This document shows, piece by piece, positions 1 to 12,300 of a stretch of DNA of 64,000 nucleotides. The notes beneath the pieces are model-generated. The model saw nothing but the letters and a program-made list of their open reading frames with translations, had not been told where the DNA came from and ran no database searches. The translations under genes were made by a program, and so were the position numbers. Every line of letters starts with the position of its first letter. The stretch's first letter is position 1. Origin of the DNA: Schizochytrium sp. TIO01 (taxonomy: Eukaryota; Sar; Bigyra; Thraustochytrida; Thraustochytriidae); assembly GCA_004764695.1 (NCBI GenBank), contig SMSO01000032.1, positions 4,339,483 through 4,403,482 on the forward strand, in the 5' to 3' direction.

Positions 1-963
1 ATCATACTATTTCTTGGTGTGGTGTAGGAAATGTTGACTGTTTCAAGAGGGTGGCTGGACCAATCTTGAACCCACTGAAAGACGAATTGGGATCCTCATA
101 CGCCATCTAGGTACGCCTGAGACGAACTGAAAGGCATGGATAGAGATATCATTGAGCAGAGTTGAGTGTGCACCTCCACTCTTCCAGGGGTTCTGGTTTA
201 TGGTATCTGCCGAGTGGCAGGAGCTAACTAGCCACCTAGACAGGTACCCGCCCACGCAGAAGAGTCAAATTGCAAAGAAGCATGCTCAAACCTTGTGTAT
301 ATTCCCAGCTGTCTTGCCTTGAAACCAGCAGAGCCAGGAGATTGATACACTCACGACCACAGTAGGTAGTGAGTGTAGTTGCCGAAATCTTCGTTGCAAT
401 GATCTTTCAAAGCAGTAGCTAGAAGATAGTCACGGTACACCGGGATTTCTTGATTTCCAGTTCTTCGCAGGAGTTCGAAGACGGACAGCAAATTATCTTA
501 AAGGGGCGAAAAAGAGGACCCGCCTGGGTCCAAGTGGGGACAGAGATTTTTTGTTCTAAAGTCGACAACCATCATAAAGAACAGGAGCAATGCGAACTTG
601 TTAAATCTCCCTCTTCTGCGAAATGAAAGAAGAAAACAAAGATAGCAAAGGATGCATACATACGGCAAGCACCAAGATGCTAGAAAAAAGGGGAATATAG
701 GCAAAGACAACATGGGCAAAGACGAAAGGCGATGGTGACAGGTGCCACTACTCCAGATTTTGACTCAAAACTCCAGGCAACGAAGTTAAAAATATAAGGT
801 TCGACCGAAGCTTCTCCTCGTGACTAAAGAATAACCGGATGTTGAACAAGAACCTGGAGTTGAAAGAGGTGAGAGAAAAGAATTGAAAAGAGCAAAACCA
901 GGGTTTATTATATCTAGTAGAGGTAAATTTATCAACAAGGGCGGGTAATGCGTTTAGAGCATT
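1..963. other. Intergenic, no gene seen
   Basis: This stretch contains only short unsupported open frames with no family resemblance. It is the 3' flank of the minus-strand AP2 gene, whose stop lies at 964. The word CTAGGTAC at 107-114 recurs in other intergenic stretches of the window. No repeat array, tRNA-like or rRNA-like sequence was recognised. Confidence 0.5.
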
Positions 964-2595
964 TTAAAAGAAGGACGAAGTTGGTGTGGCAATGTTAAGG
1001 TTACGCGATTTGCGCACAAGGTCAGCAGTCTTTGGTGAGAGATTATCGTCAGATGGGTGGCGACTAGGCTTGTCAAGGTTGGGTGTTGAAGTAGCGAACT
1101 TGCTGTATGCCCTGTTAGCCTCGTCCTCCGAATCAAAGTATCCCATGCAGGAGCGCATACCGTTGACAGTAATGTCCACACGGTAGCGACCCGCAACCTT
1201 GCAATAGCTCACCCCGGAGCATTTACTTGCTGAGGCATTCTGAGACGCCTGCGATGGTGTTGGGCGCTGCTTCTTACGCGGTGACCCGTAGTCAGACCCC
1301 GCATCATCGTCCATGACGCCCGCTGCATCTGGCGGAATCTGCAACTCGAGATTCGGGCGGCGCTTGGTCGAGTTTACCGAACTGTTATTGGGGTTAATAC
1401 TTGAGTTGCGCACGTCATCATCGTAGTGCATTTTACTAAAAACATCTTTCTGCAAGCTTTCATAGTTGTTATTGCTCGGCATTCTTGGCGAAGTCATTGG
1501 AGAAGAGAACGGTGAAATGTATGGTGAAGGAAAGACCGCAGCAAAGTTGTCAAGCGAGGAAGGCCCGTCAACAGAAAAGTTTTGTGAAAATTGCGGAATC
1601 TCATCAAAGGCACCGGGAGGGCCTCCAAAGTCGTAAGGATGACGCGGCTGAATTTTGGTCATTGAAGGTTTGCTTGAACCGATTGACAGGAATGACGTTC
1701 CGGGATAGGGTTTGCTTGACATGGGCTTTACAACAGGGGGCGGCGGGACCAATTTGGTGCTGGGGTGAAGTTGCGGTGCGGATTTGCCCATGATGACTGC
1801 TTCACGAGTTGGCTGAGGGATAATTCCATCGGGAAAATTGAGGCGACCTTGGTTGCCGCGCCACTTCTTGCTTGCCTCATCGTACTTCTTGGCAGCTTCA
1901 ACCTCAGTATCAAAGTAGCCGAGGAACTTCTGCACCTTGTTCACAGTGATAACACTCTTCCACTTTTGAGACTTGTAGTTAAAAGAGACGCCGCGGTACT
2001 CGGAGCTCTTGCGGCGACCAGTTTTACTGAGATTCGAGCCACGTGGGGAGTTGGTTTGGCGGGCATTAATGGGTGAAGACCTTGGCACAACAAAGGCTGG
2101 TGCAGTTGTGGCCATGGGTAATGCGTACGTATTCATCTTGGATGGTGTCAAGTAGCAGTTGCTTGAATTATCAAGAATTGCTGCATTTGTGCTCACGGCG
2201 GGCTTACGAAGGCTGTAGTTTGATTGGCCGATCATCTTCGTCTTGTTGAAGTTCATCATGCTGCTGCTGTTGTTCACAGGCATTGATTTGTTGTTGTTGT
2301 TGTTATTGTTGTTGTTGTTGTTAACGGAGACACCGGAGTTGCTACTGCTGCTGCTATCGATGAGGCTGTTGCCAATTCTGATCTTCTTGTGGTCGTCGTT
2401 GCCGCTGACGCTGGTACTGCTGTGCATATCGTCCTGCAGGTCCTGCTCCTTGCCGTCAGCGTCTCCATCTCCAAAGGGGCTGAGCTCGTCCAGGAAGGCC
2501 AAGTCCTTGGTGGACACGTCGATCAGCAAGCCATCAGGCTCTGAGAGAGAGCCAAAGGCATCAAAGAACTCGTCATGTGCACCATCGAGTTCCAT
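964..2595 (-). CDS. Two-AP2-domain putative transcription factor
   Basis: Predicted sequence-specific DNA-binding protein of about 543 residues in one exon. From the ATG at 2595 the order is: an acidic N-terminus; Ser/Asn-rich low complexity with an 11-Asn run at about 92-102; a canonical AP2 domain at about 199-256 (begins EYRGVSF, contains W and LGYFDTEVEAAKKYDEA, ends RLNFP); a Ser/Pro-rich linker; a basic patch (SPRKKQR); and a shorter second AP2-like unit at about 460-501 (SGVSYCKVAGRYRVDIT, then MGYFDSEDEANRAY). AP2 domains bind DNA through a three-stranded sheet and are common in plants, but also occur in stramenopiles and alveolates. The open frame continues nine codons upstream only through a GTG, with a stop just beyond, so the ATG at 2595 is preferred. 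The poly-Asn tract is encoded by a (TTG)n array on the plus strand (2287-2322). Target genes cannot be inferred. Confidence 0.88.
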   Translation of the reverse strand: MELDGAHDEFFDAFGSLSEPDGLLIDVSTKDLAFLDELSPFGDGDADGKEQDLQDDMHSSTSVSGNDDHKKIRIGNSLIDSSSSSNSGVSVNNNNNNNNNNNKSMPVNNSSSMMNFNKTKMIGQSNYSLRKPAVSTNAAILDNSSNCYLTPSKMNTYALPMATTAPAFVVPRSSPINARQTNSPRGSNLSKTGRRKSSEYRGVSFNYKSQKWKSVITVNKVQKFLGYFDTEVEAAKKYDEASKKWRGNQGRLNFPDGIIPQPTREAVIMGKSAPQLHPSTKLVPPPPVVKPMSSKPYPGTSFLSIGSSKPSMTKIQPRHPYDFGGPPGAFDEIPQFSQNFSVDGPSSLDNFAAVFPSPYISPFSSPMTSPRMPSNNNYESLQKDVFSKMHYDDDVRNSSINPNNSSVNSTKRRPNLELQIPPDAAGVMDDDAGSDYGSPRKKQRPTPSQASQNASASKCSGVSYCKVAGRYRVDITVNGMRSCMGYFDSEDEANRAYSKFATSTPNLDKPSRHPSDDNLSPKTADLVRKSRNLNIATPTSSFF

Positions 2596-3480
2596 CTTGT
2601 GCTCGGTGGCCTCCAGCCGCACAAGTTCTCCTCAATGCTCCTCAGGCTACTTGCGCCGAGTCGAACCAGCCAGCACTTCTCCTTCGCTAGCCGGTTTCAG
2701 GGTCTGCTGGCCTCGCTGCCGCCAACTTCTTGGAGGTCTGCTGCTCTTTTGATTGCTGTTACGTCAAGCCGACAGGCTTTTGATTTTTGCTGGGGCACGA
2801 GAGCGCTCGTTACCTTCCGGTTCTGCGCCCTCTCGAGTGATCTGTGTCTGTTTCTTTTTCTTCTTTCTTTTTCTCTTTATCTTTCTCTTTCTCTTTCTTT
2901 TCTGTTTTCTTTCTCTTTTGGTCGACCTAAAACTTGCTAAGCTCTCTCGCGCCGCAAGATCGAGATCTGCCGGGTAGGTAGATGGAGGCGCGGTCACGTG
3001 CGTCGAGCCAATGAGGCCGTACCGCTGCCAAACAGCCTGCTTGCTTTAGCTCTTTCGGCTGCTGCTCTTTCGCGAGGATGTTGGTTTCGTTCTGTTGCGC
3101 CTCGCTCCGCGCGAGCGAGTTACTTGTTTGCTGTTGCTCGCAGTTTTCTGCAACCACACAAGATATAGAGGTGCAGGACCGACCGCTTCTTTCCCCTCTC
3201 TAGCAATTGTTATTAATAATAATTGTTAGTACTTTTTTTAGTTCGATCTTTTTAGTTCTATTCTTTTCTCCTTTTCTCTCACTTTGGTTGGTTTCGATCG
3301 TCCCTTTAGAATACGAATGTCTTCGCGGAGATCATGGCGAAGAGACCTCACCCCTTAAGGCTGCACCCCCGTTTAAACATCGCTATTCTCATTATACATC
3401 ATCTACGGCTGTACTTCGGTCAGTCACCGGAGAGGATGCAGAAGTTTTTTTTTAAAGTTGTTTTTAAAATATAAATTAAT
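2596..3480. other. Upstream flank of the AP2 gene with a pyrimidine-rich tract
   Basis: This is the presumed 5' UTR and promoter side of the minus-strand AP2 gene. The plus strand is almost pure C/T from about 2845 to 2925, so the coding strand of the gene is a purine tract there. A second T-rich stretch lies at about 3195-3290. No TATA box or initiator could be assigned with confidence. No other gene is visible. Confidence 0.4.
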
Positions 3481-3831
3481 AAATTAATAAAATTAATCGA
3501 AAAATTAGTACAGAATGACTTTTCTCACCTCCTTCTTTATAGGTGAGCCTTTGCAGGCTTCGCCGCGAGAGGAGATGGCGTCAGCGAGGGCAAACGCGCG
3601 GCGCTCGCTTGTTTGCTTGCTTGCTTGCTCGTTTTCAAGGCACATTGAAGCTCCTGTCTGGTGAGCGCTAAACACATGCATTGGAGGACCCCGGCTCGAC
3701 TTCTCCAGCTGGTCCGCGGCGGCTTCTCGGCGGCCTTCCGCGCGGAGGCCCGCCATTATGATCGAGCAGCTCTAAACAATTCTAAATGTTTATTTTATGA
3801 ACTAAATCATAAATTAGTTTTTTCTGCGCTC

Positions 3832-3883
3832 AAAGAAAGAAGAAAGAAAGAAGAAAGAAAGGAAGAAAGAAAGAAAGAAAGAA
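3832..3883. repeat. (GAAA)n microsatellite
   Basis: Purine-only tetranucleotide array of GAAA units interrupted by GAAGAAA and GGAA variants, lying in the gene-poor left arm. Confidence 0.9.
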
Positions 3884-4085
3884 GGTGAAATACCTACTTT
3901 TGCACAGCAAGACTCGGGAAGAAACAACATGCTTGATCGTCCAGAAGAAACCTTTCACCCGGACCATCGCCAGAGATTATTCATAGAAGGGCGGAATGCT
4001 TTTGCAGTAGCTCACATCTTCGAGGGGGAGAGCCTTCGATACCTGCACTGCGGCGCCGCTCTTCAGCTGGCGACTCCTTGCATTT

Positions 4086-4116
4086 CAAACAAACAAACAA
4101 ACAAACAAACAAACAA
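4086..4116. repeat. (CAAA)n microsatellite
   Basis: About seven uninterrupted CAAA units followed by a short A run. Confidence 0.9.
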
Positions 4117-4214
4117 AAAAAGCCCCTCTGAAGAAAATAAAATAATCTCAAAGAACAATTATAGCTTTTTCATTTGTCTATTAATTTATTAATCTATTAA
4201 TTTATTATATATGT

Positions 4215-4253
4215 TTTAGTTAGTTAGTTAGTTAGTTAGTTAAATAGTTAGTT
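4215..4253. repeat. (TTAG)n microsatellite
   Basis: Tandem TTAG units with one AAAT interruption near 4243. The unit is four bases, not the six-base TTAGGG telomere repeat, so this is not read as telomeric. Confidence 0.85.
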
Positions 4254-4468
4254 ATATGTACCACGCGAGGGAATGTTATTTCCCCTTTCAAATTCGTTTA
4301 TCCGCGCTGATTTACTGTGGTGAACCATAGAGTTTCGACTAGGCAGATCCGCGCCGCGTAGCGCGGACTTTTGCGCGGGACCGGCTGCCTGCGAGGCCTC
4401 TGCTTTCCCTTCGCATTCGCCTCCCGGCCGGCAGCTTGTTCCCCATTCGCAGAGACGCTGGCGACGCC

Positions 4469-4493
4469 CAGGCAGGCAGGCAGGCAGGCAGGC
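4469..4493. repeat. (GCAG)n microsatellite
   Basis: About six GCAG units. The complementary CTGC array lies at 4783-4813 in inverted orientation, about 290 bp away. Confidence 0.9.
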
Positions 4494-4572
4494 CGGCCTT
4501 CGCCTGGCAGCCCTCACTGCTGCTCCGCTTGCCAGGCAAGGCCTAGCGGACAGAGCGAGCTCCACATTTGTG

Positions 4573-4640
4573 CTCACTCGTTCACTCATTCACTCATTCA
4601 CTCAATCACTCATTCGTTCATTCATTCATTCGCACTCACT
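4573..4640. repeat. (TCAC/TCAT)n compound microsatellite
   Basis: A run of TCAC and TCAT tetranucleotides, drifting to TTCA and TTCG units at its right end. Confidence 0.85.
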
Positions 4641-4658
4641 GCAAAACGATGAAAGACC

Positions 4659-4688
4659 TCCTTCTTTCAAAGCTCTCTGAAAGAAGGA
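4659..4688. other. 11-bp perfect hairpin
   Basis: TCCTTCTTTCA at 4659-4669 is perfectly complementary to TGAAAGAAGGA at 4678-4688, with an 8-nt loop between. It sits between the inverted GCAG and CTGC arrays. There is no T-tract or adjacent gene end that would make it a terminator. Confidence 0.7.
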
Positions 4689-4717
4689 AGAGGAAGAAGA
4701 CGTAATGAATGCAAAGA

Positions 4718-4752
4718 AAAGAGAAGAGAAGAGAAGAGAAGAGAAGAGAAGA
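4718..4752. repeat. (GAGAA)n pentanucleotide array
   Basis: About seven tandem GAGAA units. It is one of the few arrays in this window whose unit is not four bases. Confidence 0.9.
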
Positions 4753-4781
4753 CTCATCACTCGTTTCGATCCTCCGGAAAA

Positions 4782-4782
<1 letters not shown>

Positions 4783-4813
<31 letters not shown>
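4783..4813. repeat. (CTGC)n microsatellite
   Basis: About seven CTGC units, the inverted counterpart of the GCAG array at 4469-4493. Confidence 0.9.
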
Positions 4814-5048
4814 GAGTTGCGAGAATGAGCCAATGAACCGCAAACCAGCGATCCACAGACCAATGCTTCACAGACCAATGAGTCGTGAAGTCATCAAGAA
4901 GGCTGACTGAGCCAGCCAGCAATGCTTACGGCGAGAAGACAGCGTGAGCTAAAAGATGAGGGACCGACTACGCAAGAAAGATAACGGGGATAGCGAGCAA
5001 ATAAAGTGCGAAAGTGCGCGACTGACGGAGTGAGAGGAGGCCTGCTCT

Positions 5049-5090
5049 GCCGCGTTCTCTGTGCCGCGTTCTCTGTGCCGCGTTCTCTGT
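5049..5090. repeat. 14-bp minisatellite, three exact copies
   Basis: Three identical head-to-tail copies of GCCGCGTTCTCTGT, followed by the partial copy GCTGC. Short open frames on both strands here are simply readings of this repeat. Confidence 0.95.
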
Positions 5091-8000
5091 GCTGCAAGGT
5101 CGATTTGCAACGCGGGGTTTCGAGGAGGCGACATCTTGAAAGATCAGAGGACCTCAACTTCTGCTTTGGCAGCGGAGGTTGTGCGATGGGAGAAGAAGCT
5201 CGACCGCTGCCTTACAGGTGGCCGGCGTCCGTCGAACTCTGCAGGGATTAATTAGCACGATGTTGGCGATGATCTGAGGATCAGCAGTGAACATGATCCC
5301 GCATCACCGCACCAAGGACCAACGATTTTATTAATTCTGAGAATCCGCCAAATGGGGTGACAAGAGAATTATTGAAGAAAGCTATGTCTCCTCCCGTTGT
5401 TGGCAAGCGAAGAGAGGCTCGCGAGTGATCACAATGACAGAGCGGCGAGCATATGTGTAAACATAATTCACCAAACGGGCCATGGCTCCTCAAGCGGCGA
5501 CAATGTGCTGCGATAGAAGATAGCATTCTAATCCCTCAGCAGCAATGGTACAAAATGACTTCCAAAATACAAAATACATTCATATAGAAAGAAATACTTC
5601 TTCTTATTTTAAAATAATTTTTTCACAAATGCTGTTTCAAAGTTAGAATATCAGACACAAAGGTAGAAGAAGTAAGATCGCCGCCTTTGACGAGACAGAA
5701 TACCTTCCTCGTCGGGATCAGGTTTGAATAGCAGAGCCACAAGGTGTATGTCAGGCCAAATGGATGCCTGTAGCGACCTTGGATCTCGCCCTCACGCCCA
5801 CGTGAGTCGGTATAGACGTCACCCCCAGTATTCTCGTGAGCAGCCCGCATTGCTTTTCAATATTCAATATTTTTATTCTTCCAGCTTGGTTTTAATTTTT
5901 ATCTTGTATTTTTTAAATGAAGAATACTATATCGGATTTGAAATCGTATAGGTAGTTTTTAATAAAAAGAAGTACGGCCTGCAAAGAAAAAGGCGTAGAA
6001 CTCCACTTAACCGCTGATGCTTTTGTAAGAAGAGAGAGTATAGAATTTTATAAAATTAAAAATGATTGAAATGTGTTTCTTTCTATTTTCTATGGCTGTA
6101 CATATTATTTTAAGATGTAATAAATATCTTCAAGTGCAGATAATGAGGAGCAAAATACAGCCGCCCAACGAAACCATGTTAGGCTCACTCATCACTTGGA
6201 GAGGATTAAAGACAATCTTCTTCGTGATGCAATAGGGAAGGCGCCATAAGTTCAAGGCTCCTCCGACTGCTTCTGGCAAGACGAAAATGTGTTTTAGAAA
6301 TGTGTTTCTTATTATATTTTTTAATATTTCATTAACATAACTGACTGCCAGCCTGACTAACTTCCTCTTAACCATTCTTACTGATTGTATTTAAACTTTA
6401 AAATGAATGGAAAAAAACAGGTTCTGGCTTTACATTTTGGGCGAATAAAACCATTGGCGATACATCCCACAAGAATACCTGGTCTAACCAATATGTTGAC
6501 TTCCCAGCTAAACTTTGCTGCACAGCACTCTCTCCGCGTTTGAGTAAGCTTCAGTCGGTGACTGTGAGCCAATCAACCCGGATCTAATATTCGGAAGGAA
6601 AATTATATCTTTTTATTGCGTGCGTGCTTTATCATGTACCAAATACACTCACGCAAACCCAAGAGTGGAATCAGTACCATAGAGACGAATGTCTAGCTTC
6701 GAAAGGGCAACTCACTAGCTAAATTAAGGCGGGGAGTAACTTCAATTCACGACGCAAGCAATCGAGTGTTCCTCTTCTCTGTACGCACAACTGCATCCTG
6801 CACGCGCTGGCTCGCCCATCTCGAATGAATGCACGGTGAATGAAAAGAGGGTTGCACCCTCTGCAGGGCTCCGCACTGAGCCGTTCACACGAGAAAGAGA
6901 AAGGGCCACAGCCTCCACATGCTATCCGGCATTAAAACAAACAATCAATGCATGTAGGAAGGGTACAAACCGTCAACCTTGAAGGCCTGGGGCTATAAAG
7001 TGTCGTCTTCAAGATAAACCCTACCTCGGAATATCTTACTTTGAAGAGGTCGAAATGCAGAAAAGGAGCATATGCTCTTGGCGAGAATATCTCAAAATAT
7101 GCACCACCTCTGGATGAGTGAGCTGTGTGATAAGGCAAGGCTCTTTAACCTGAGTCTTCAGTAAAATAGTAAAATCATAGACCAAAGAAGGCGCCTTTGC
7201 CTTCCAAAGAGCAAACGCACTGCAGGTCGCGCTTAAGTACTGACAAGAGGGATTATAGTATCGGCAATGAGCGCCGGAAGGAGCAGCCATCGGTAGAACA
7301 CTTGTTTTAAGGAAGCGTCGAAACGTGTAAGAACTGACTGACAAAAGGTAGGCGAGTTAAGCCAGGCCGCGCCGCAATTTCATTTTTTGAGGGCATCTCT
7401 TCCCAATTATGATGAGTATCGCCTCGCGCGGTCAGTCGAATTTTGATGTTTTGTCACAGCTGACTAAGCGAAATGCGAAATAGCACTTTTTCAAAGCAAT
7501 GTGCGTTATAACTTCATTGTAGATTCTGATTCCTGGCAGGCTTGGGGTGCCGAGGGTGTTTATCCTCGATTTAGTAAAGCAAGTACCTTACCAGTGGCAG
7601 TTTACGGAGACCCTGAACTTGTGCATGTGCGGAAAGCGTCTCTTGTGTCGTGCTGTGCGTGGCCTTCAACATGAGTTTATTCGTTTCTTTTCTTCTCCTC
7701 TCTTTTCTTTTTGTTTAAGCTGCAGCCCTACCTCATAGTAGCACCAGAGTAGTAGTGTTCCTCCCCGCTTCTTCTCTTTTCTGAAAAAACAAATAAAAAT
7801 AAAATAAAATAAAATCATTCGACAAAACGACTTCGATAATACATTCATGCATACGTAAACATGGAGAACGACCTGCCTGCCAGGAAGAGAACTCGCAGCG
7901 CTGTCTTCTGCGCCAAGTTTGCAGAGAAACCTCGAGGTAGGTGGGTATCTAGTGACTCCAAAGTTCAACGGCGTCGGACTTGCGATGGTCCTTCTTTTCC

Positions 8001-9197
8001 TCAGATGCTGCAATATTGCAACCTCAAACAAAAGCAGCCGAGGAATTTCGAGACAAGATTGTAACGCCGAAGCCTTTGTAATTAAAATCAATGTCTATCA
8101 CCCACGCGGCTTCAGCAGGGCTATCTCTCATCATCACACAGAAGAAGCCGAGAGCCTGCCTGGATGTCGTGATATATGGCCTCGGAACTGCGCGATAATG
8201 CCAGCTAGCGAGCTTTTGGACCTTGGTCGCGTAACAACCGCGGGGCACATTCAACGGCGCGGGGTCTCTTGAATTTTGGCTTCGATCATGAGCTAATTAA
8301 TCCCCGAGGAAGGATGTAATTGTGTTCTTTTCAAGGCAGCAAAAGTCCTCCTCGCGCCGCACGAGCGTCCTCGGCGGAAACTTGTCAAACTGGCGTCAAC
8401 GCTCCTTAGCGGCTTCATTTCCCCCAAGTATATTGGTTGAAAAGCAAATCTGACCTCCAAATGGTTGTCGTGGAGCATGTATAAATATATATAATTATTT
8501 TTATTGTTGTTGTTGTTGTTGTAGAGCAGCTTCTTCGCTATTTACGGACGACCGGAGGCGCAAGCGGACACTTGCGAACGGCGTGACAGCACCGCCACTT
8601 CTTCAAATAATTGCAGTTTACATCACGAGCGCATCTGCTCCGAAGTTTCCGTGGTTCTTCAGTGGCCATGCGAAGCCACTTGAAGAAGGGAAGAGATAGG
8701 CGCCCATGGCTTTGATTCACTTTTTTTTAAAAGTGAGGTTCTTTCTTTCTATCTTTCTTTCTTGCTGAGTTTCCTTCCTTCCGAGATTAATACATATATA
8801 TACATTTGTTTATACTTAACTAAATCTTTATGTTAAATTAGATCAAACTTTAAGTACCACTATTAATGATAAAGATGGAAGAAAGTATAATTAGCAGCAG
8901 TAAGTTCTCATGAGACGTTTTTTCTCCCCTTCGCTGGAGAAACAGCAAGAGAAACAGAAATAACAACTCTTTGGAACGCACAAATTCTCGCTACTTCTCC
9001 CGCGCTGGGACCTGCGAGGAGCTTCGAAGCACCGGACTTCGCAGGCACATCCTCCTCCTGTGAGGACGAGTCAGGCGAGGCGCTCTGGTTCCACAAGCCA
9101 GCATATGCACGCAGCCTGCCTCACAGCGCACATGCAAGCAGGGCCTTGCCCCCTTTGAAAAAAAGGTGCCCACAATGACGCCGTAGATATCTAAGGT

Positions 9198-9231
9198 AGA
9201 AAGATAGATAGATAGAAAGATAGATAGATAT
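9198..9231. repeat. (GATA)n microsatellite
   Basis: Tandem GATA units with two AAAG interruptions. Confidence 0.85.
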
Positions 9232-9302
9232 TCGCTCGCAGGGGTGGGCGGTTTGAAAAGCCGCAGCATCGAGAGTGGGGCTCGTGATGACCATAGTGCA
9301 AT

Positions 9303-9357
9303 CGATTGTTTGTTTGTTTGATTGATTGATTGATTGATTGATTGTTTATTTGTTTAT
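9303..9357. repeat. (GTTT)n/(GATT)n compound microsatellite
   Basis: GTTT units pass into about six GATT units, then back to TTTA and TTTG units. Confidence 0.9.
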
Positions 9358-12300
9358 CATCTTCACGCTTGCTCATGTGCAAAATAAACTTTGCCAATTA
9401 TCTTTGGGTTCTTTCTCCCTTTCCATGCTACTTCGTCTCTACCGGGTCTTTCACCATTTTTAATTCACACACCTCAATTTCTTTGCCAATATGGCGCTCC
9501 TTTCTCAGACACTTGAACTGCTCTTGTGCTTTTCCTCTACCTAAGTACTACACTAAGCCCCCCTACCTGCCGCATGTAGTGCTAAAAACAAGTAATAGAA
9601 TAAGTAAAAATTAAAAAACACTCCCGGCTCTTACTTACTTTAACATGTCTTGACAAACGCCAAGCTCCTGTCGAAGGGTGCATCTCTTTGCTACTTCTCC
9701 GTGGGCTGCAGCGGCATTGAGACCAGCGCTACACATCCCTGGCAGTTTTCTTTGTTTCTATGCTACTTTCACGTTCAATCATCTCTTTCTGACAGAATTT
9801 TAATTACAAAATAACTTTTTTTCATAACTTTATTATAATTATAATTAATAATTACAATAATAGAAAACTTTAAGATATAAAAAAGAACGAGGGCAATGGC
9901 GCCCCAGTTTGAGGAGGCCTCTCGGTGTCGAGAATCCTGCGGCGCGGCATTGGCCTTGAGGACCTGAACAGCAACAGGGTTGATCAGCGCTGACAACGAT
10001 GACCTAGGTCCTCTGAGGAATTGTCTTTTGAGTGTCGCCGAAGCACATTCAGGAAAAAAGAAGAAGAAAGGCCCGGCCATACGGGACGAACCGAAGACAA
10101 TGCGGAGCGGTGCAAGATGTAGGTAGGCAGCTAGGACCAACCTACTTAGGTGCTAGAACCCACTTTTAAAACACTGCATTTATTTATACCTAAAGGCTGA
10201 AAATAGCAACTCATGAAGGTTTAATCGGGACTGGAAAGTTATCGCAAAAGCACAACACAGCAGATCGAAGGTTAACTCATATAATTAGAGCGTGCAATTG
10301 AAATATATATAATAACAATGCCTATTTTATAAGGCTACATACACGAAGAAGACAAAATCGCAGAGAAGAACTCTGAAATAACAATTTCATTCTTTCCAAA
10401 TTGGTTAAGAACTCAGTTTGTAAATAGGAAATATCGCTGCGTGGGAAACACAGTTTCGTTGCATATCTCTCTGACCATCGCGTAATGCTGTCTCTAGAAA
10501 CATTGCTCAAGGTTGCTGCTCCAGACAGTCTTCGACATCTTCCTACTGTCGCCTATCAAGCGCGGAGGAACACATAGTAACATTCTTGGTGGTGCGGAGA
10601 TACCAGACAGGGTGTTCGCCAGCCTTTTAGGGAGAGCTAACATTATAGCGCTAGTATTATGATGCACATAAACTGCGTCGGACGCGGGACTTCGCGACAT
10701 TTGAACAGCTTTGAACTTCAAAGCAACGACTGAAGTCTAAAATGGGGTGAGGGATGCTGATGAAGAAGAGTAGTTAGAGGCTTACTTGTTGTCCGGGCCT
10801 GTGTCTTTATTTGCCAGTCTACACAGCACTGACGGCTTTTTTCCTTCCCCATTTCAAGTGCTAAAGAAGAATAATAAAATATATAGTAGGAAATAAAAGT
10901 GAATAAGAGCAAAACAAAGGAAGACACCAGCCCACTTTTGCGCAGAACATCTCGTCGAAAAGATGAAAAGAATAGAAGACTGCGCACTTTGAGCAGGCTT
11001 GTGTGAGGCTGTGTGTTTTGTTCTCCTTTTGTGGTGTTGTTTGGGATGAATGAAGTGGCCACTTTACTTTACAGGGGTTAGCGAGCTCTAATTTGGTTTG
11101 ATAGGTTGCTTGATGAGCTTCGATACGTTGATATGATGCGCAAGTTCTTCAAGTAATCAGGGTTTACCTCTGCTCGCCCGCACTTATTCCTGGGCCTAGC
11201 AAATGAAATCTGTGATGCAAATACGACAGGCAATCGAACGTAGCGTGTAGTTTGCAGATATGCACCATGCTTGGTCGCCCATATCGCCTTTACGCCTTTA
11301 TGTTGTTTCTTTCTTCTTTTTCTTTCTAGAAATGTTGCCGGGGAACATTATTGCAATGGCTCTCCTCCTGATTAAATGAATGGGCTCATTAAGGAAACTC
11401 GTTCTCTTAGCTAATTAGTTCAATGTTCCTTTACATTAACTAACATCAGGCTTTAGCTACCACGTCCTATCAAAGCAAAGCCTTGCTTTGCCTCTATTAA
11501 GTTTTCACCCAGTTGATGTTTGGAACTTGAATGAAGCTGCATTCCTTGAATTTGTAATTCCAATTAGGACTGCAGACGCTTTTAAAATAAATACATAGAT
11601 TATATATTGCTACCCTGGTTACCTAAGACCTCTCTCTTCAACCCACAAGAGAGAAGTCATATCACGAGAGAAGCCTGCACATTGCTTGCCGTCACGCTGC
11701 CCACCCCGAGCCCGGGTTAAACCTCTACACCAGTTTATAGTTTCCGCAGCACGCGGACTCTCTTGCCTTCGAATATCATCAATTTCTTATGCGGGCGGCT
11801 ACCAACTTGAAGCATCTAGCACCAGTACGAGCAGGCACGCACTGCTAAGTACAGCGTGCGTGGCTAAAAAGCTAAGTTCCTACAGCCTAGTTGGTTGAGC
11901 AAGGCACGTCTCCACGGACTCAGAACTCTCTCCCCTTCGAAGCCTAGGAGATCGATCGACTCCGTACCTCGGTACGAGACCTAGCTAGTTATAGCTAGCT
12001 AGCTACAGCACATGCGTGGCGGTCAGTGTGCACCAAGATGAACAAATGCACTGCATACCGCTGCCTACGTAAGGGCTAGATACTACCAGTATCCAGCTAG
12101 CATAAGCTCTTGCTTTGAGCCTCAGACAGCCACGCTCCTCACTTTCTGAGCCGCTGGCTAACCAAGCGCCTGCTGCTCGTGGCCAGCTAGCTAGCTAGCT
12201 GCCTTCCTACCAACCTGCCTTGCAATTGATTGCAGGAGTTCTTCAGAGCTTTGCTTTGAGTCTTGCTCCTCGTGGAGTTACTTGCTTGCTTGCTTACTCG

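Noticed and set aside
2640-2665. tRNA-like TTCGA T-loop word on the minus strand
   Set aside because: The flanking bases do not pair as a T-stem, and no matching anticodon or acceptor stem was found.
4215-4253. TTAG array as telomeric DNA
   Set aside because: The unit is four bases, the array is short and internal, and similar tetranucleotide arrays of other composition surround it.
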